A DNA stretch of 39,289 nt from Gemmatimonadota bacterium (GTDB taxonomy: Bacteria > Latescibacterota > UBA2968 > GCA-2709665), in assembly GCA_028874335.1 (NCBI GenBank), contig JAPPJY010000086.1, forward strand, positions 1-39,289, in the 5' to 3' direction. The position numbers were made by a program, and so were the translations under genes. Below, one piece after another: positions 8,157 through 15,865 of the stretch. Below the pieces are notes generated by a model, which ran no database searches, was not told the origin of the DNA, and saw only the letters and a list, made by a program, of their open reading frames with translations. Positions within the stretch are counted from its first letter, which is position 1. Each line of letters begins with the position of its first letter.

Positions 8157-11100
8157 ATGCTGATCCTCGCCGTGGCACTCGTCCTGATCGTTCTCGCACT
8201 CCTGCCGGATCCCGCGGAGGCCGACCCCGTCTATCCGCCGGACCTGGACGAATCCGACGTGGCGCGGCTGCGCCGGAACCTCGAACCGGTTCTCACGATT
8301 TCCGAGAGCGAAATACGGCGCATCATTCCGGACCGCGCAGGCATCTACTTCGTGGACTGCCCCAACTGCGACGGCGGCGCGCAGGAGGGCCAGATCGACT
8401 GGACCATCCAGGACCCGGACCGTGTCTTCTGCAAATACTGCGGCCTCAGGTATCCCAATGAGAAATACCCGGATACCGAAATCCTGAGCGTGGTCAACCC
8501 CGCGGGCGAGACCCAGGAATATCCGTACTGGGAGGATGAAACCGGGTACAGGCATTTCTTTCAGGCCAAGGGATGGTACCGGGCGCGGGCCTACTTCGCC
8601 GGCGCCGCCCACGACCTGGCGGCGCTCTACTCTGCAACCGGAGACCTGTCCTTCGCCCGCCGCGCGGCCCTCATTCTGAACCGGTTCGCCGAGGTCTATC
8701 CCGGGTACTGCGTCCACCACGACCTGCCCTTCCGGCAGAAGATCATCTTTCCAGGAAGCCAGGGGTTTCCCTACCCGGTCCAGGACTACCGCGCCTCCAA
8801 GTGGGACTGGTGGGCATACATGGACATTCCCGAGAATCTGATCTACACGTACGACCTCATCCGGGACAGTGGGGAACTCGACAGCACGATGGTCCGGCGA
8901 ATCGAAGACGGGTTCTTCCACGCCAGCGTGGCCTTCATTCGGGGCTTCCCGCCCGCCCTGGGCAACATGGACCCCACGCTGCTTCGCGGCATGGTCGCGG
9001 CCGGAAGGGTCCTGGAGGAACCGGATTATATTCACGACGCGGTCGACCGGATCGAAAAACTCATCACCGCCAACTTCTTCGTGGACGGCGTCTGGCGCGA
9101 AGGCGCGATTTCCTATCACAACCAGACCATCGGCGGGCTGCTGCAGGTGATGGAAAGACTGAACGGTTACAGCGATCCCGACGGATACGTTCACCCCGTC
9201 GACGGCGAACGTTACGATAATCTGGACCTGAACGCCCGTTTTCCCATCCTGACAAAAGCCGCGGGTATCCCCGAGCTTCTCAGCTATCCGAACGGTCGCG
9301 TGGTGCCCACCCACGACACGTGGGCGAAGGCACGGCGAAACCCCCCTGAAACATCCGGCCCCCTGCTCCTGCCCGGCATGGGGCACGCCCGCCTCGATAT
9401 GGGAAGGGGCGAAAACCAGACCCAGACCCATCTCCACTTCTCCGGCGGATACGGCCACCAGCACGCCGACCTCCTGAGCCTCACCCTCTACGCGCGCGGT
9501 CAGGAGCGCCTGAGCGATATCGGCTATACCCACACGCGGCACCGGTGCTGGACCCTCTCCACGCTGTCGCACAACACGGTTGCCGTGGACGGCAATGACC
9601 AGGCATACGGTTCCGAAAAGGCGCCGTCGGACGGCAACCTCCTTCTATTCGCGCCGCACGGCGACACGTTTCAGGCCATCGAAGCCTCCGGCGACCGCGC
9701 CTATCCGGGTGTGACTTCGAGTTACCGCCGGCAGCTGATCCAGGTCGGCCTCTCGCCCGAACAGACCTACGTGGTCGACCTCTTCAGGGTCGCCGGCGGT
9801 CATCGCCACGAATACATCCTTGCGGGCGACGCCGACCACGACGGCGCGGTCGAAATCGACCTGCCTGCCGCGCCCCACGGGAACACGCTTCTCCCGGAGG
9901 GCGTGACCGCCACCCTGCCCACGGGAGAGAGCGTCAAGGGCGACGCCAGGGGACACAACCTGGGATACGCGTTTATCCGCGACGTACGCCGCGCCGACGT
10001 CAACCGTCCGTGGACCGCGACGTTCTCAAGTACGGCGGAGCCGGCCGGATCCGTGCGGGTACACAGCCTGACCCATCCCGGCGGAGACCTATTCACCGCG
10101 CAGGCGCCGTCCATCCGGAATGCCGATGAGGACGACGTCCGGCTGGACGAGATCACCATGCCGATGCTCGTCCATCGCCGCGAAGGCGAAAACCTCTCCA
10201 CCCTCTTCAGCACCATCCTGGAACCCGCCGGCGACCGTCCGTCCATCACCGGCGCGGAACGCCTGGACGTGGACGGCGCCGCGGATACGGATATCGCGCT
10301 CAGAGTCGTCTCCGGCGAGGTTACGGACTACATTCTGTCCGCGACGGACGAAGGCCGGACGCTCAGGACCGGGGACCTCAGCTTCCGGGGCCGGATCGGC
10401 TTCGTGCGGGAGCGAAGGGGCGAGGTCGAAGAGATGATCCTGGTCGGGGGTACGCTGCTCGAAAAGGGCGGGCGCAGGCTCGGCGGCAGGGGCACGCGCG
10501 GCGGCGCCGTTCTGAGAACCACGCGCAAGGCCGCGCGAGACGACGTGGACGGGCTCCTCATCGATACCGATCTCCCGACCGGCGTGGACCTAATGGGCCT
10601 CACCGTCATTGTCACCGACGGCGACGGATTCACGTACGGCCATAAGATCAAGGGGTTGCAGCACCCTGAAGACGGCGGCACGCTGCTGGAACTGGAGGAC
10701 GATCCGGGGTATGAAATCACCGCGGACGGCGGACGGCTTCTGTTCTTCCCCGGCCGGTCGTGGACGGGACCCGCGCGGGTCGAAATCCCCACCGTGGCCA
10801 GCCTGCGCATCAACACGTCCGGCATCAACGCCACCAGGACCGGGGACTGGATCAACCTGGTTCGCAATGCGCCTTTCACGCCGCGCGACACGTCCGAAGA
10901 CGTGGTGTTTCACGACAAGCTCTGGATCAGCAACGCCTACTACCACAACAGCATCCTCACCCGGGACCTCTGGAATTCATCCGACGGCATCAGCTGGCAT
11001 CTGGTCAGTGAAGCCACGCCGTACGACGGCTACAGCGAAATGGCGGCCTACAGGGACCGCATCTGGGCGGTGAAGGGAAGCGTCTGGAACTCCGCGGACG

Positions 11101-11702
11101 GCGTTGAGTGGACCCGGGTGCTGGAAGAAACCCCCTTTGGCCCTCGTGGTTACGGCGAACTTCTGGTTTTCCGGGACCGGATGTGGCAACTCGGCAGCGG
11201 CAGCGACGTCTGGCATACCGATAACGGCATCGCTTGGACACGCGTCACAACCGACGCGCCGTACGGAGAACGGTCGGCGGCCGCCGTGGCTGCGTACGAC
11301 GGCCGGCTGTGGGTCATGGGCGGCCGTTTCGAGCGGCCCAACGATCCGCCCGAAAAAGGCTACCCACACTACACAACGGTGAACGACGTCTGGTGCTCGG
11401 AGGACGGCGTCAACTGGACGCGGGTGCTCGAACACGCCCCGTGGTCGCCACGAATGTGGTTCATTCCGAAAGTCTACGCGGGCCGGCTCTGGATCATCGG
11501 CGGGTACGACAATGCCAACTACGTGAACCTGGGGGACGTCTGGTACACCGAAGACGGCCGGGACTGGCACGAGTTCAAGCCGAAGACCCGCCTTTCCCCG
11601 CGTCACGAATCCACCTGCTACGTGTTCCGAAACAGCCTGTGGGTTGTCGCGGGCAATACCTGGCCCGTGGTGAACGACGTCTGGCGGCTGACCTTGCCCT
11701 GA
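8157..11702 (+). CDS. Exported heparinase II/III-like protein with C-terminal beta-propeller
   Basis: A 1181-residue secreted protein, probably a polysaccharide lyase acting on uronic-acid glycans. Residues 1-22 look like a signal peptide (hydrophobic run ending AEA). Around residues 63-95 there is a pair of CxxC motifs (DCPNC and CKYC) resembling a zinc knuckle. Residues about 130-350 form an alpha/alpha-toroid-like region. The heparinase II/III signature GHQHADLLSLTLYARG is near residue 434, followed by SHNTVAVDG. From about residue 900 there are at least five repeats of the form W-x-S-x-D-G-x-x-W plus a closing strand, typical of a kelch/sialidase-like propeller that could bind glycan. A GAAAGGA ribosome site precedes ATG 8157. 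The substrate (heparin, alginate or other) is not resolved. It ends the plus-strand run. Confidence 0.8.
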   Translation: MLILAVALVLIVLALLPDPAEADPVYPPDLDESDVARLRRNLEPVLTISESEIRRIIPDRAGIYFVDCPNCDGGAQEGQIDWTIQDPDRVFCKYCGLRYPNEKYPDTEILSVVNPAGETQEYPYWEDETGYRHFFQAKGWYRARAYFAGAAHDLAALYSATGDLSFARRAALILNRFAEVYPGYCVHHDLPFRQKIIFPGSQGFPYPVQDYRASKWDWWAYMDIPENLIYTYDLIRDSGELDSTMVRRIEDGFFHASVAFIRGFPPALGNMDPTLLRGMVAAGRVLEEPDYIHDAVDRIEKLITANFFVDGVWREGAISYHNQTIGGLLQVMERLNGYSDPDGYVHPVDGERYDNLDLNARFPILTKAAGIPELLSYPNGRVVPTHDTWAKARRNPPETSGPLLLPGMGHARLDMGRGENQTQTHLHFSGGYGHQHADLLSLTLYARGQERLSDIGYTHTRHRCWTLSTLSHNTVAVDGNDQAYGSEKAPSDGNLLLFAPHGDTFQAIEASGDRAYPGVTSSYRRQLIQVGLSPEQTYVVDLFRVAGGHRHEYILAGDADHDGAVEIDLPAAPHGNTLLPEGVTATLPTGESVKGDARGHNLGYAFIRDVRRADVNRPWTATFSSTAEPAGSVRVHSLTHPGGDLFTAQAPSIRNADEDDVRLDEITMPMLVHRREGENLSTLFSTILEPAGDRPSITGAERLDVDGAADTDIALRVVSGEVTDYILSATDEGRTLRTGDLSFRGRIGFVRERRGEVEEMILVGGTLLEKGGRRLGGRGTRGGAVLRTTRKAARDDVDGLLIDTDLPTGVDLMGLTVIVTDGDGFTYGHKIKGLQHPEDGGTLLELEDDPGYEITADGGRLLFFPGRSWTGPARVEIPTVASLRINTSGINATRTGDWINLVRNAPFTPRDTSEDVVFHDKLWISNAYYHNSILTRDLWNSSDGISWHLVSEATPYDGYSEMAAYRDRIWAVKGSVWNSADGVEWTRVLEETPFGPRGYGELLVFRDRMWQLGSGSDVWHTDNGIAWTRVTTDAPYGERSAAAVAAYDGRLWVMGGRFERPNDPPEKGYPHYTTVNDVWCSEDGVNWTRVLEHAPWSPRMWFIPKVYAGRLWIIGGYDNANYVNLGDVWYTEDGRDWHEFKPKTRLSPRHESTCYVFRNSLWVVAGNTWPVVNDVWRLTLP

Positions 11703-11766
11703 GGCGCAAAAGGGGGCCGCATTCGGACAGTTAACCTCAATTCGAAAAAAAACAACAGTCAAATTG

Positions 11767-11797
11767 ACCACAAAAAGCACAAAAGACACAAAAAGGG
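11767..11797. repeat. ACCACAAAAAGCACAAAAG-type intergenic repeat
   Basis: This is a reverse-orientation relative of the G/T-rich repeat at 1358-1382. It lies in the 274-bp gap 11703-11976, which otherwise holds no gene I can support. Confidence 0.5.
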
Positions 11798-11976
11798 ACC
11801 GGCGCCAAGTGGGGTATCGAGGTCGTCCATAAGGATGAAGTTTTCGTTCACGACCAGCGACCAGGTGTATCCTGGCAATCCGCAGTTTAATCGCCTTTAT
11901 CGATTCGCATATATTCGACCTGACGTCCACAAAAACATACGAATCCTGGTTAAAGAAAGGATGCGACATACCCGGC

Positions 11977-12411
11977 ATGTCCCGCGTCAAACTCGGGCTC
12001 CCCGAGACCTTCAACTACACTACCGACATCCGCCTTCGCGTTGCCGACATCAACTACGGCGGGCACATGGACAACAACGCCGTCCTCTCGCTCGTCCACG
12101 AGGCGCGGGTGCGATTTCTCGAAAGCCACGGCTACAGCGAACTGGACGTGGACGGGGTGGGTGTCATCATGGTTGACGCGGTCATTCAGTACAAGTCCGA
12201 AGCCTTCTACGGTCAGACGCTGACCTTCGAAGTCGCGGTAGACGGAATGAGCCGCATCGGATGCGACATCTTCTACCGCATTACCGACAGGGACACGGGC
12301 CGCGAAGTCGCCCGTGCCAAGACCGGGATCGCCTTTCTCGATTACGACACACGGAAACCGAAGCGGATGCCCGAAGGGTTCCGGAGCCTGTTCGCGGCCG
12401 GGGAATCTTGA
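11977..12411 (+). CDS. Acyl-CoA thioesterase, 4HBT hotdog family
   Basis: A 144-residue single hotdog-fold protein of the 4-hydroxybenzoyl-CoA thioesterase/YbgC type, expected to hydrolyse acyl-CoA thioesters in the cytoplasm. The signature DINYGGHMDNNAVL near residues 24-37 contains the catalytic Asp and the GHM-N helix start seen in the family, followed by VHEARVRFLESHGY. Length is normal. ATG 11977 is the first start that keeps the fold complete; a purine-rich AAAGAAAGG lies upstream but at a rather long spacing. The stop codon TGA overlaps the -35 box of the tRNA-Leu promoter. Physiological substrate is unknown. One relative family, futalosine-pathway thioesterases for DHNA-CoA, does not apply because that route has no CoA step. 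Confidence 0.85.
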   Translation: MSRVKLGLPETFNYTTDIRLRVADINYGGHMDNNAVLSLVHEARVRFLESHGYSELDVDGVGVIMVDAVIQYKSEAFYGQTLTFEVAVDGMSRIGCDIFYRITDRDTGREVARAKTGIAFLDYDTRKPKRMPEGFRSLFAAGES

Positions 12412-12436
12412 CAACCTCAAAGCGGTTATATATATT
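12408..12436 (+). promoter_or_regulatory. Sigma70-type promoter for tRNA-Leu
   Basis: TTGACA at 12408-12413 and TATATT at 12431-12436 are separated by exactly 17 bp, about 46 bp before the tRNA. The -35 overlaps the thioesterase stop codon (12409-12411). Confidence 0.75.
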
Positions 12437-12481
12437 TAGACTCCGGTCTGAGGGTTCCGGCCCCGGACCCCGGGCGCATGT

Positions 12482-12569
12482 GCCGAAGTGGTGGAACTGG
12501 TAGACGCGCTGCGTTCAGGGCGCAGTGAGCCTTGTGCTCGTGGGGGTTCGAATCCCCCCTTCGGCACCA
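12482..12569 (+). tRNA. tRNA-Leu (anticodon CAG)
   Basis: The 88-base cloverleaf starts GCCGAAGTGG and ends CTTCGGCACCA, so the CCA is encoded. The acceptor stem is GCCGAAG paired with CTTCGGC with discriminator A. The anticodon stem CTGCG/CGCAG holds the loop TTCAGGG with anticodon CAG. A class II variable arm (TGAGCCTTGTGCTCG) follows. The T arm is GGGGGTTCGAATCCCCC. This reads the CTG leucine codon common in high-GC genomes. Confidence 0.97.
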
Positions 12570-12573
12570 GAAA

Positions 12574-12610
12574 AACAACGGGTTACGCCAATCTGGCGTA
12601 ACCCGTTGTT
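12574..12610 (+). terminator. Perfect 17-bp hairpin after tRNA-Leu
   Basis: The arms 12574-12590 and 12594-12610 are perfectly complementary over 17 bp around a three-base loop (ATC), five bases after the tRNA. The position suggests a terminator or 3' processing signal. The 3' side (GTTGTTGTATA) lacks a real T tract, so intrinsic termination is not certain. Confidence 0.6.
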
Positions 12611-12761
12611 GTATATTCGGGACAACGGAATTCGATGTTCGACCGGAATCGGGATGCGATGGCAATCCGCCGCACGTACCGTATTCGGGGCGCACAATTG
12701 CCGTGAGATTTCTCCTCAGGTGTTACCGGCAGCCGTCCGGCGGTGTCATTATTGCAGAACA

Positions 12762-14120
12762 ATGGAAAAACCGTCTACAGACTCCCAGCTGGTCGCCGCA
12801 ACGCGCTCAGGAAATCTCGCCGCGTTCGAGACGCTTGTGACACGCCACGGGAACCGGCTCTTCCGGCAGGCGCTGGCATACCTGCACGCCGAAGAGGACG
12901 CACGGGACGCGGTTCAGGAAGCATTTCTGACGTCATTCATCCGGCTCGATTCGCTGGCGGACCCTCCCCGTTTCCCGTCATGGATCAGCAGGATACTTCG
13001 CAATTGCTGTCTCAACAGATTGAGGCAGAATCGCCGGCGTCAGGCCCTGAATGAGTCGGTCAGCCGGACGACGGAACGCAGTCAGATAGCTGAGCCACCG
13101 ATTCTTCACAGCGTGGCACTTCGGGTGCTTCTTGCACGGCTCCCACGGCGCAGCGTTCGTGCGTTTACGCTGCATTATCTGGACGGATACACCATTCAGG
13201 ACGTTGCCCTTCTGGTCGGAACGACTCAGGGGGCCGTCAAGCAGCGGCTCTACAGGGCGCGCAAGCAACTTCAGAAGGAGGTTGTACGAATGGCACGGGA
13301 CGAAAGGAGCAGGAATGACCTTCCCGACGGGTTCGTCGCACAGACCATTGCCCGCCTTTTGGAACAGGGAAGGACGGATCGACTGTATTTGAGAATGGAT
13401 GCGGCGCGGGCCCGATTCAGGGAAGCCCTGGAGGTTTGTCCCGACGATCCCGTTGCGACTATGGAACTGGGACGGACGAGTGACCCGATCGAAGGTGCGT
13501 CCGAAGAGGAGGTGGCAACCCTTCAACGAGCCTCAAGGGCGCTACCCGATTCTATAGACGTCGCGCTGGCGCTTGCGGCCGCGCGGCGGGATGACCCGAA
13601 AGATCAAGAGAGGACGATTGAACGCTGCTTCGAGTTGTGCGATATCCGGCTCGTGCAGTTCCCGGATGACGTCGTCGCGCTAACGGCGAAAGCGCAGGTC
13701 TACCTATGGAAGCGGGACTTCAAAGCGATGGAGGCCGTTTCCCGCCGCGCGGCGGAACTGGCTCCGGGAGACCAGAAATGCCTGAACTACCTCGCACTGT
13801 CGCTTGCAAGGCAGAACCGGTGGGAATGCGCGTTGCCCGTATATGAAAGGCTGTACGGATTGGACACGAAGACCGTCTGGGCATACGTCGCGCTCAGACA
13901 GATGGGTACATATCTGGCATTTCACCGAAACGATTGGAAACAGGCCGTTGTCATGCAGGAAAAGGTGTGGGATCTCACGGGCAGACCGAACGAGGCCGGC
14001 AACCTCATCTTGTATTACGGCAGAGCCGGGATGATACAGAAGGCCAAGGCGCTTTTTCGAAGGGTCCGACACCACCGTCATCCAGCCAGGGTCTACGAAA
14101 TCGTGGGGGAAGAAGCCTGA
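12762..14120 (+). CDS. ECF-like RNA polymerase sigma factor with TPR-like C-terminal extension
   Basis: A 452-residue protein. Residues about 10-90 form sigma region 2 (DARDAVQEAFLTSFIRLDSL and the SWISRILRNCCLNRLRQ segment). Residues about 115-175 form sigma region 4, a helix-turn-helix (LPRRSVRAFTLHYLDGYT and GTTQGAVKQRLYRARKQL). ECF factors are normally about 180-200 residues. Here about 260 more residues follow, with helical, TPR-like pairs such as ARFREALEVCPDDPVATMELG and AAELAPGDQKCLNYLALSLARQ. The extension may replace a separate anti-sigma factor, which is not encoded nearby. ATG 12762 fits the start of region 2; upstream in-frame sequence runs back into the tRNA and is not credible. 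The gene is convergent with pheT, 42 bp away. Confidence 0.82.
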   Translation: MEKPSTDSQLVAATRSGNLAAFETLVTRHGNRLFRQALAYLHAEEDARDAVQEAFLTSFIRLDSLADPPRFPSWISRILRNCCLNRLRQNRRRQALNESVSRTTERSQIAEPPILHSVALRVLLARLPRRSVRAFTLHYLDGYTIQDVALLVGTTQGAVKQRLYRARKQLQKEVVRMARDERSRNDLPDGFVAQTIARLLEQGRTDRLYLRMDAARARFREALEVCPDDPVATMELGRTSDPIEGASEEEVATLQRASRALPDSIDVALALAAARRDDPKDQERTIERCFELCDIRLVQFPDDVVALTAKAQVYLWKRDFKAMEAVSRRAAELAPGDQKCLNYLALSLARQNRWECALPVYERLYGLDTKTVWAYVALRQMGTYLAFHRNDWKQAVVMQEKVWDLTGRPNEAGNLILYYGRAGMIQKAKALFRRVRHHRHPARVYEIVGEEA

Positions 14121-14162
14121 GTGTTTTTCGTTGGCAGGGCGAACTGACGGCTTCTTCAGCGA

Positions 14163-15848
14163 TCAGGGTTGCAGGCGGGCGATATCAACGTTGACTTCGA
14201 ACGCGCTTACGGGCACCGACACGCTCCAGTTCTCCAGGACCGCGGGATGGATCTCCCCGATGATGCCGTAGCTCTCGCCGTCCACCCGGATCTCTCCGGC
14301 CCGCCCCGGGAGAAAGGTGGGATGCTCCGACGGCGTGAGGTCGTAGTCGAATCCGAGGTAGTAGGCGATGGCTTCGAGGTGGCTCTGAATCCCCGAGAGA
14401 TTGGCCTCGGCGTGCGCCTCCAGCGCGGCGAGCCGGATTTCGGTGCGGGTGCCGTACAGATCGTCCGGAGCGATGACGGAAACCTCGCCCACCTCGAAGA
14501 CGTGGTGGGGATAAAGGGCCTTTCGGCTCGCCCCTTCCACGCGGAGCAGCCCGGGCAGCAGGGCGTTCCGGACCGCGCTGTAGTTCTCCGACATGGGGTT
14601 GGAAATCTCGACGATCGCGGCGTCCGTGTCGCGCATTCGTTCCGTCAGGTCAACACGCGACGAGAGAATGGGCAGGAAGAGTTCCTGAAACCCGCATCCG
14701 ACCATCAGGCCGCGGATGCGGTCCGCGAGGTCTTCCTCGGGCGCGGACTTGCCCACCGTGAAATCGCGGGGCAACTCGGGCTCGAAGCTGTCGAAGCCCG
14801 CGGCCACGATCACGTCCTCGATGAGGTCCACGGGATGGAGGATATCGTCCCGGTACGGCGCCGGCCGCGCCCGGACGCCGGTGGGGTCGAGCCCGACGTC
14901 CCGGTATCCCATGGCGGCCAGGGCGGCTTCGATGCTTGCATTGTCGATTCCGCCGCCGATGACGTGCCGCAGGTCATTCAGATTCACTTCCACCGGTTCC
15001 GTCATATCCAGGGGGCACAGGATCTCCCGCCCGCGCGGCGTATCGTACGGATAGACGACGTTGACAGGCAGGATGCTCCCGCCGCGGTCCGCCATGTTGG
15101 TGGCCATAATGGAAACCGAAAGGAGCACGGCGTCGAGCTCGGTGCCGGTAGCCTCGCAGAAAAGAAACGAGTCGCCCACCTCCACGGCGCCGGGGTTCCG
15201 GCTGTTGATCACGGGAGGCATGGAGAGGACGTCGCCCCTGCTGTCGGTGATTAGGGGAAATCTGCCGAAGCCTTCGAGCAGATGCGCGTAGGTCTGCCCG
15301 GTGGGGTGTTCGCTCAGGATTTCCCGAAGCGTCAGTTCGGTTTCCATGCCCAGCGGGACAAAGCGGGCCGTATCCGGGTCGGCGGCGGCGAAGTTGACGG
15401 GAAACAGGACGTTGGAAGCATCGTAAATGCCGATGGCCACGGCGCTTCGACCGCGCCCGTATCCTTCCGCCAGTTTTTCCTGTGCCTCGATGAGCTGCTC
15501 GAGGGCCGCACCGTCCACCTCGATCCCTTTGCACGCAAAGGCGGCGATGTAGGGCCGGATTCCCTTCAGGGAGGAATTGACGCGCAGTTCCAGATCCGTC
15601 GCGGATTCCTCGAAAAAGGGATAGGATTCGTGCCTGCCGTTCCGGTGCCCCCTGAGCAGCCTGGCGACCCCCTCGGACGACCAGAGGTCCGGTCGGTTGG
15701 TATCCTTCAGTTGAATCCTCAACCGGGAGTCGTCCTCGACCTTGACCTCGGCTTTGACAGCCTCCAGTGCGCGTTCGAGTTCGGAAAGGTCGTACTTCCG
15801 GCCCGCGAGTCGTTCCAGGTCCTGTCTGATAACACTAATGGTGGGCAT
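14163..15848 (-). CDS. pheT: Phenylalanyl-tRNA synthetase beta subunit, archaeal/eukaryotic type
   Basis: The beta subunit pairs with PheS to charge tRNA-Phe. At 561 residues it matches the short archaeal/eukaryotic form. Bacterial PheT is about 800 residues with an EMAPII-like tRNA-binding N terminus and a C-terminal FDX-ACB domain, both missing here. It starts directly with MPTISVIRQDLERLAG and shows the B3/B4-type segment RPYIAAFACKGIEVDG near residues 100-115. It also has a B5 domain around YRDDILHPVDLIEDV and a catalytic-like core with the family segment EISNPMSENYSAVRNALLPGLL. AAAGGAG seven bases upstream supports the ATG at 15848. It begins 17 bp after pheS ends, in the same T-box-controlled operon. 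Confidence 0.9.
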   Translation of the reverse strand: MPTISVIRQDLERLAGRKYDLSELERALEAVKAEVKVEDDSRLRIQLKDTNRPDLWSSEGVARLLRGHRNGRHESYPFFEESATDLELRVNSSLKGIRPYIAAFACKGIEVDGAALEQLIEAQEKLAEGYGRGRSAVAIGIYDASNVLFPVNFAAADPDTARFVPLGMETELTLREILSEHPTGQTYAHLLEGFGRFPLITDSRGDVLSMPPVINSRNPGAVEVGDSFLFCEATGTELDAVLLSVSIMATNMADRGGSILPVNVVYPYDTPRGREILCPLDMTEPVEVNLNDLRHVIGGGIDNASIEAALAAMGYRDVGLDPTGVRARPAPYRDDILHPVDLIEDVIVAAGFDSFEPELPRDFTVGKSAPEEDLADRIRGLMVGCGFQELFLPILSSRVDLTERMRDTDAAIVEISNPMSENYSAVRNALLPGLLRVEGASRKALYPHHVFEVGEVSVIAPDDLYGTRTEIRLAALEAHAEANLSGIQSHLEAIAYYLGFDYDLTPSEHPTFLPGRAGEIRVDGESYGIIGEIHPAVLENWSVSVPVSAFEVNVDIARLQP

Positions 15849-15865
15849 GCATGCTCCTTTATCCG

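Noticed and set aside
7341..9572. 743-codon minus-strand frame opposite amidohydrolase and heparinase genes
   Set aside because: Crosses two real genes on the other strand; no ribosome site or domain.
11835..12176. Arg/His-rich plus-strand frame overlapping the thioesterase start
   Set aside because: Runs over the thioesterase in another frame and starts in repeat DNA.
12426..12695. Minus-strand open frame with GDSNPHEHKAH text across tRNA-Leu
   Set aside because: This is the well-known spurious protein read from the antisense of a tRNA-Leu gene.
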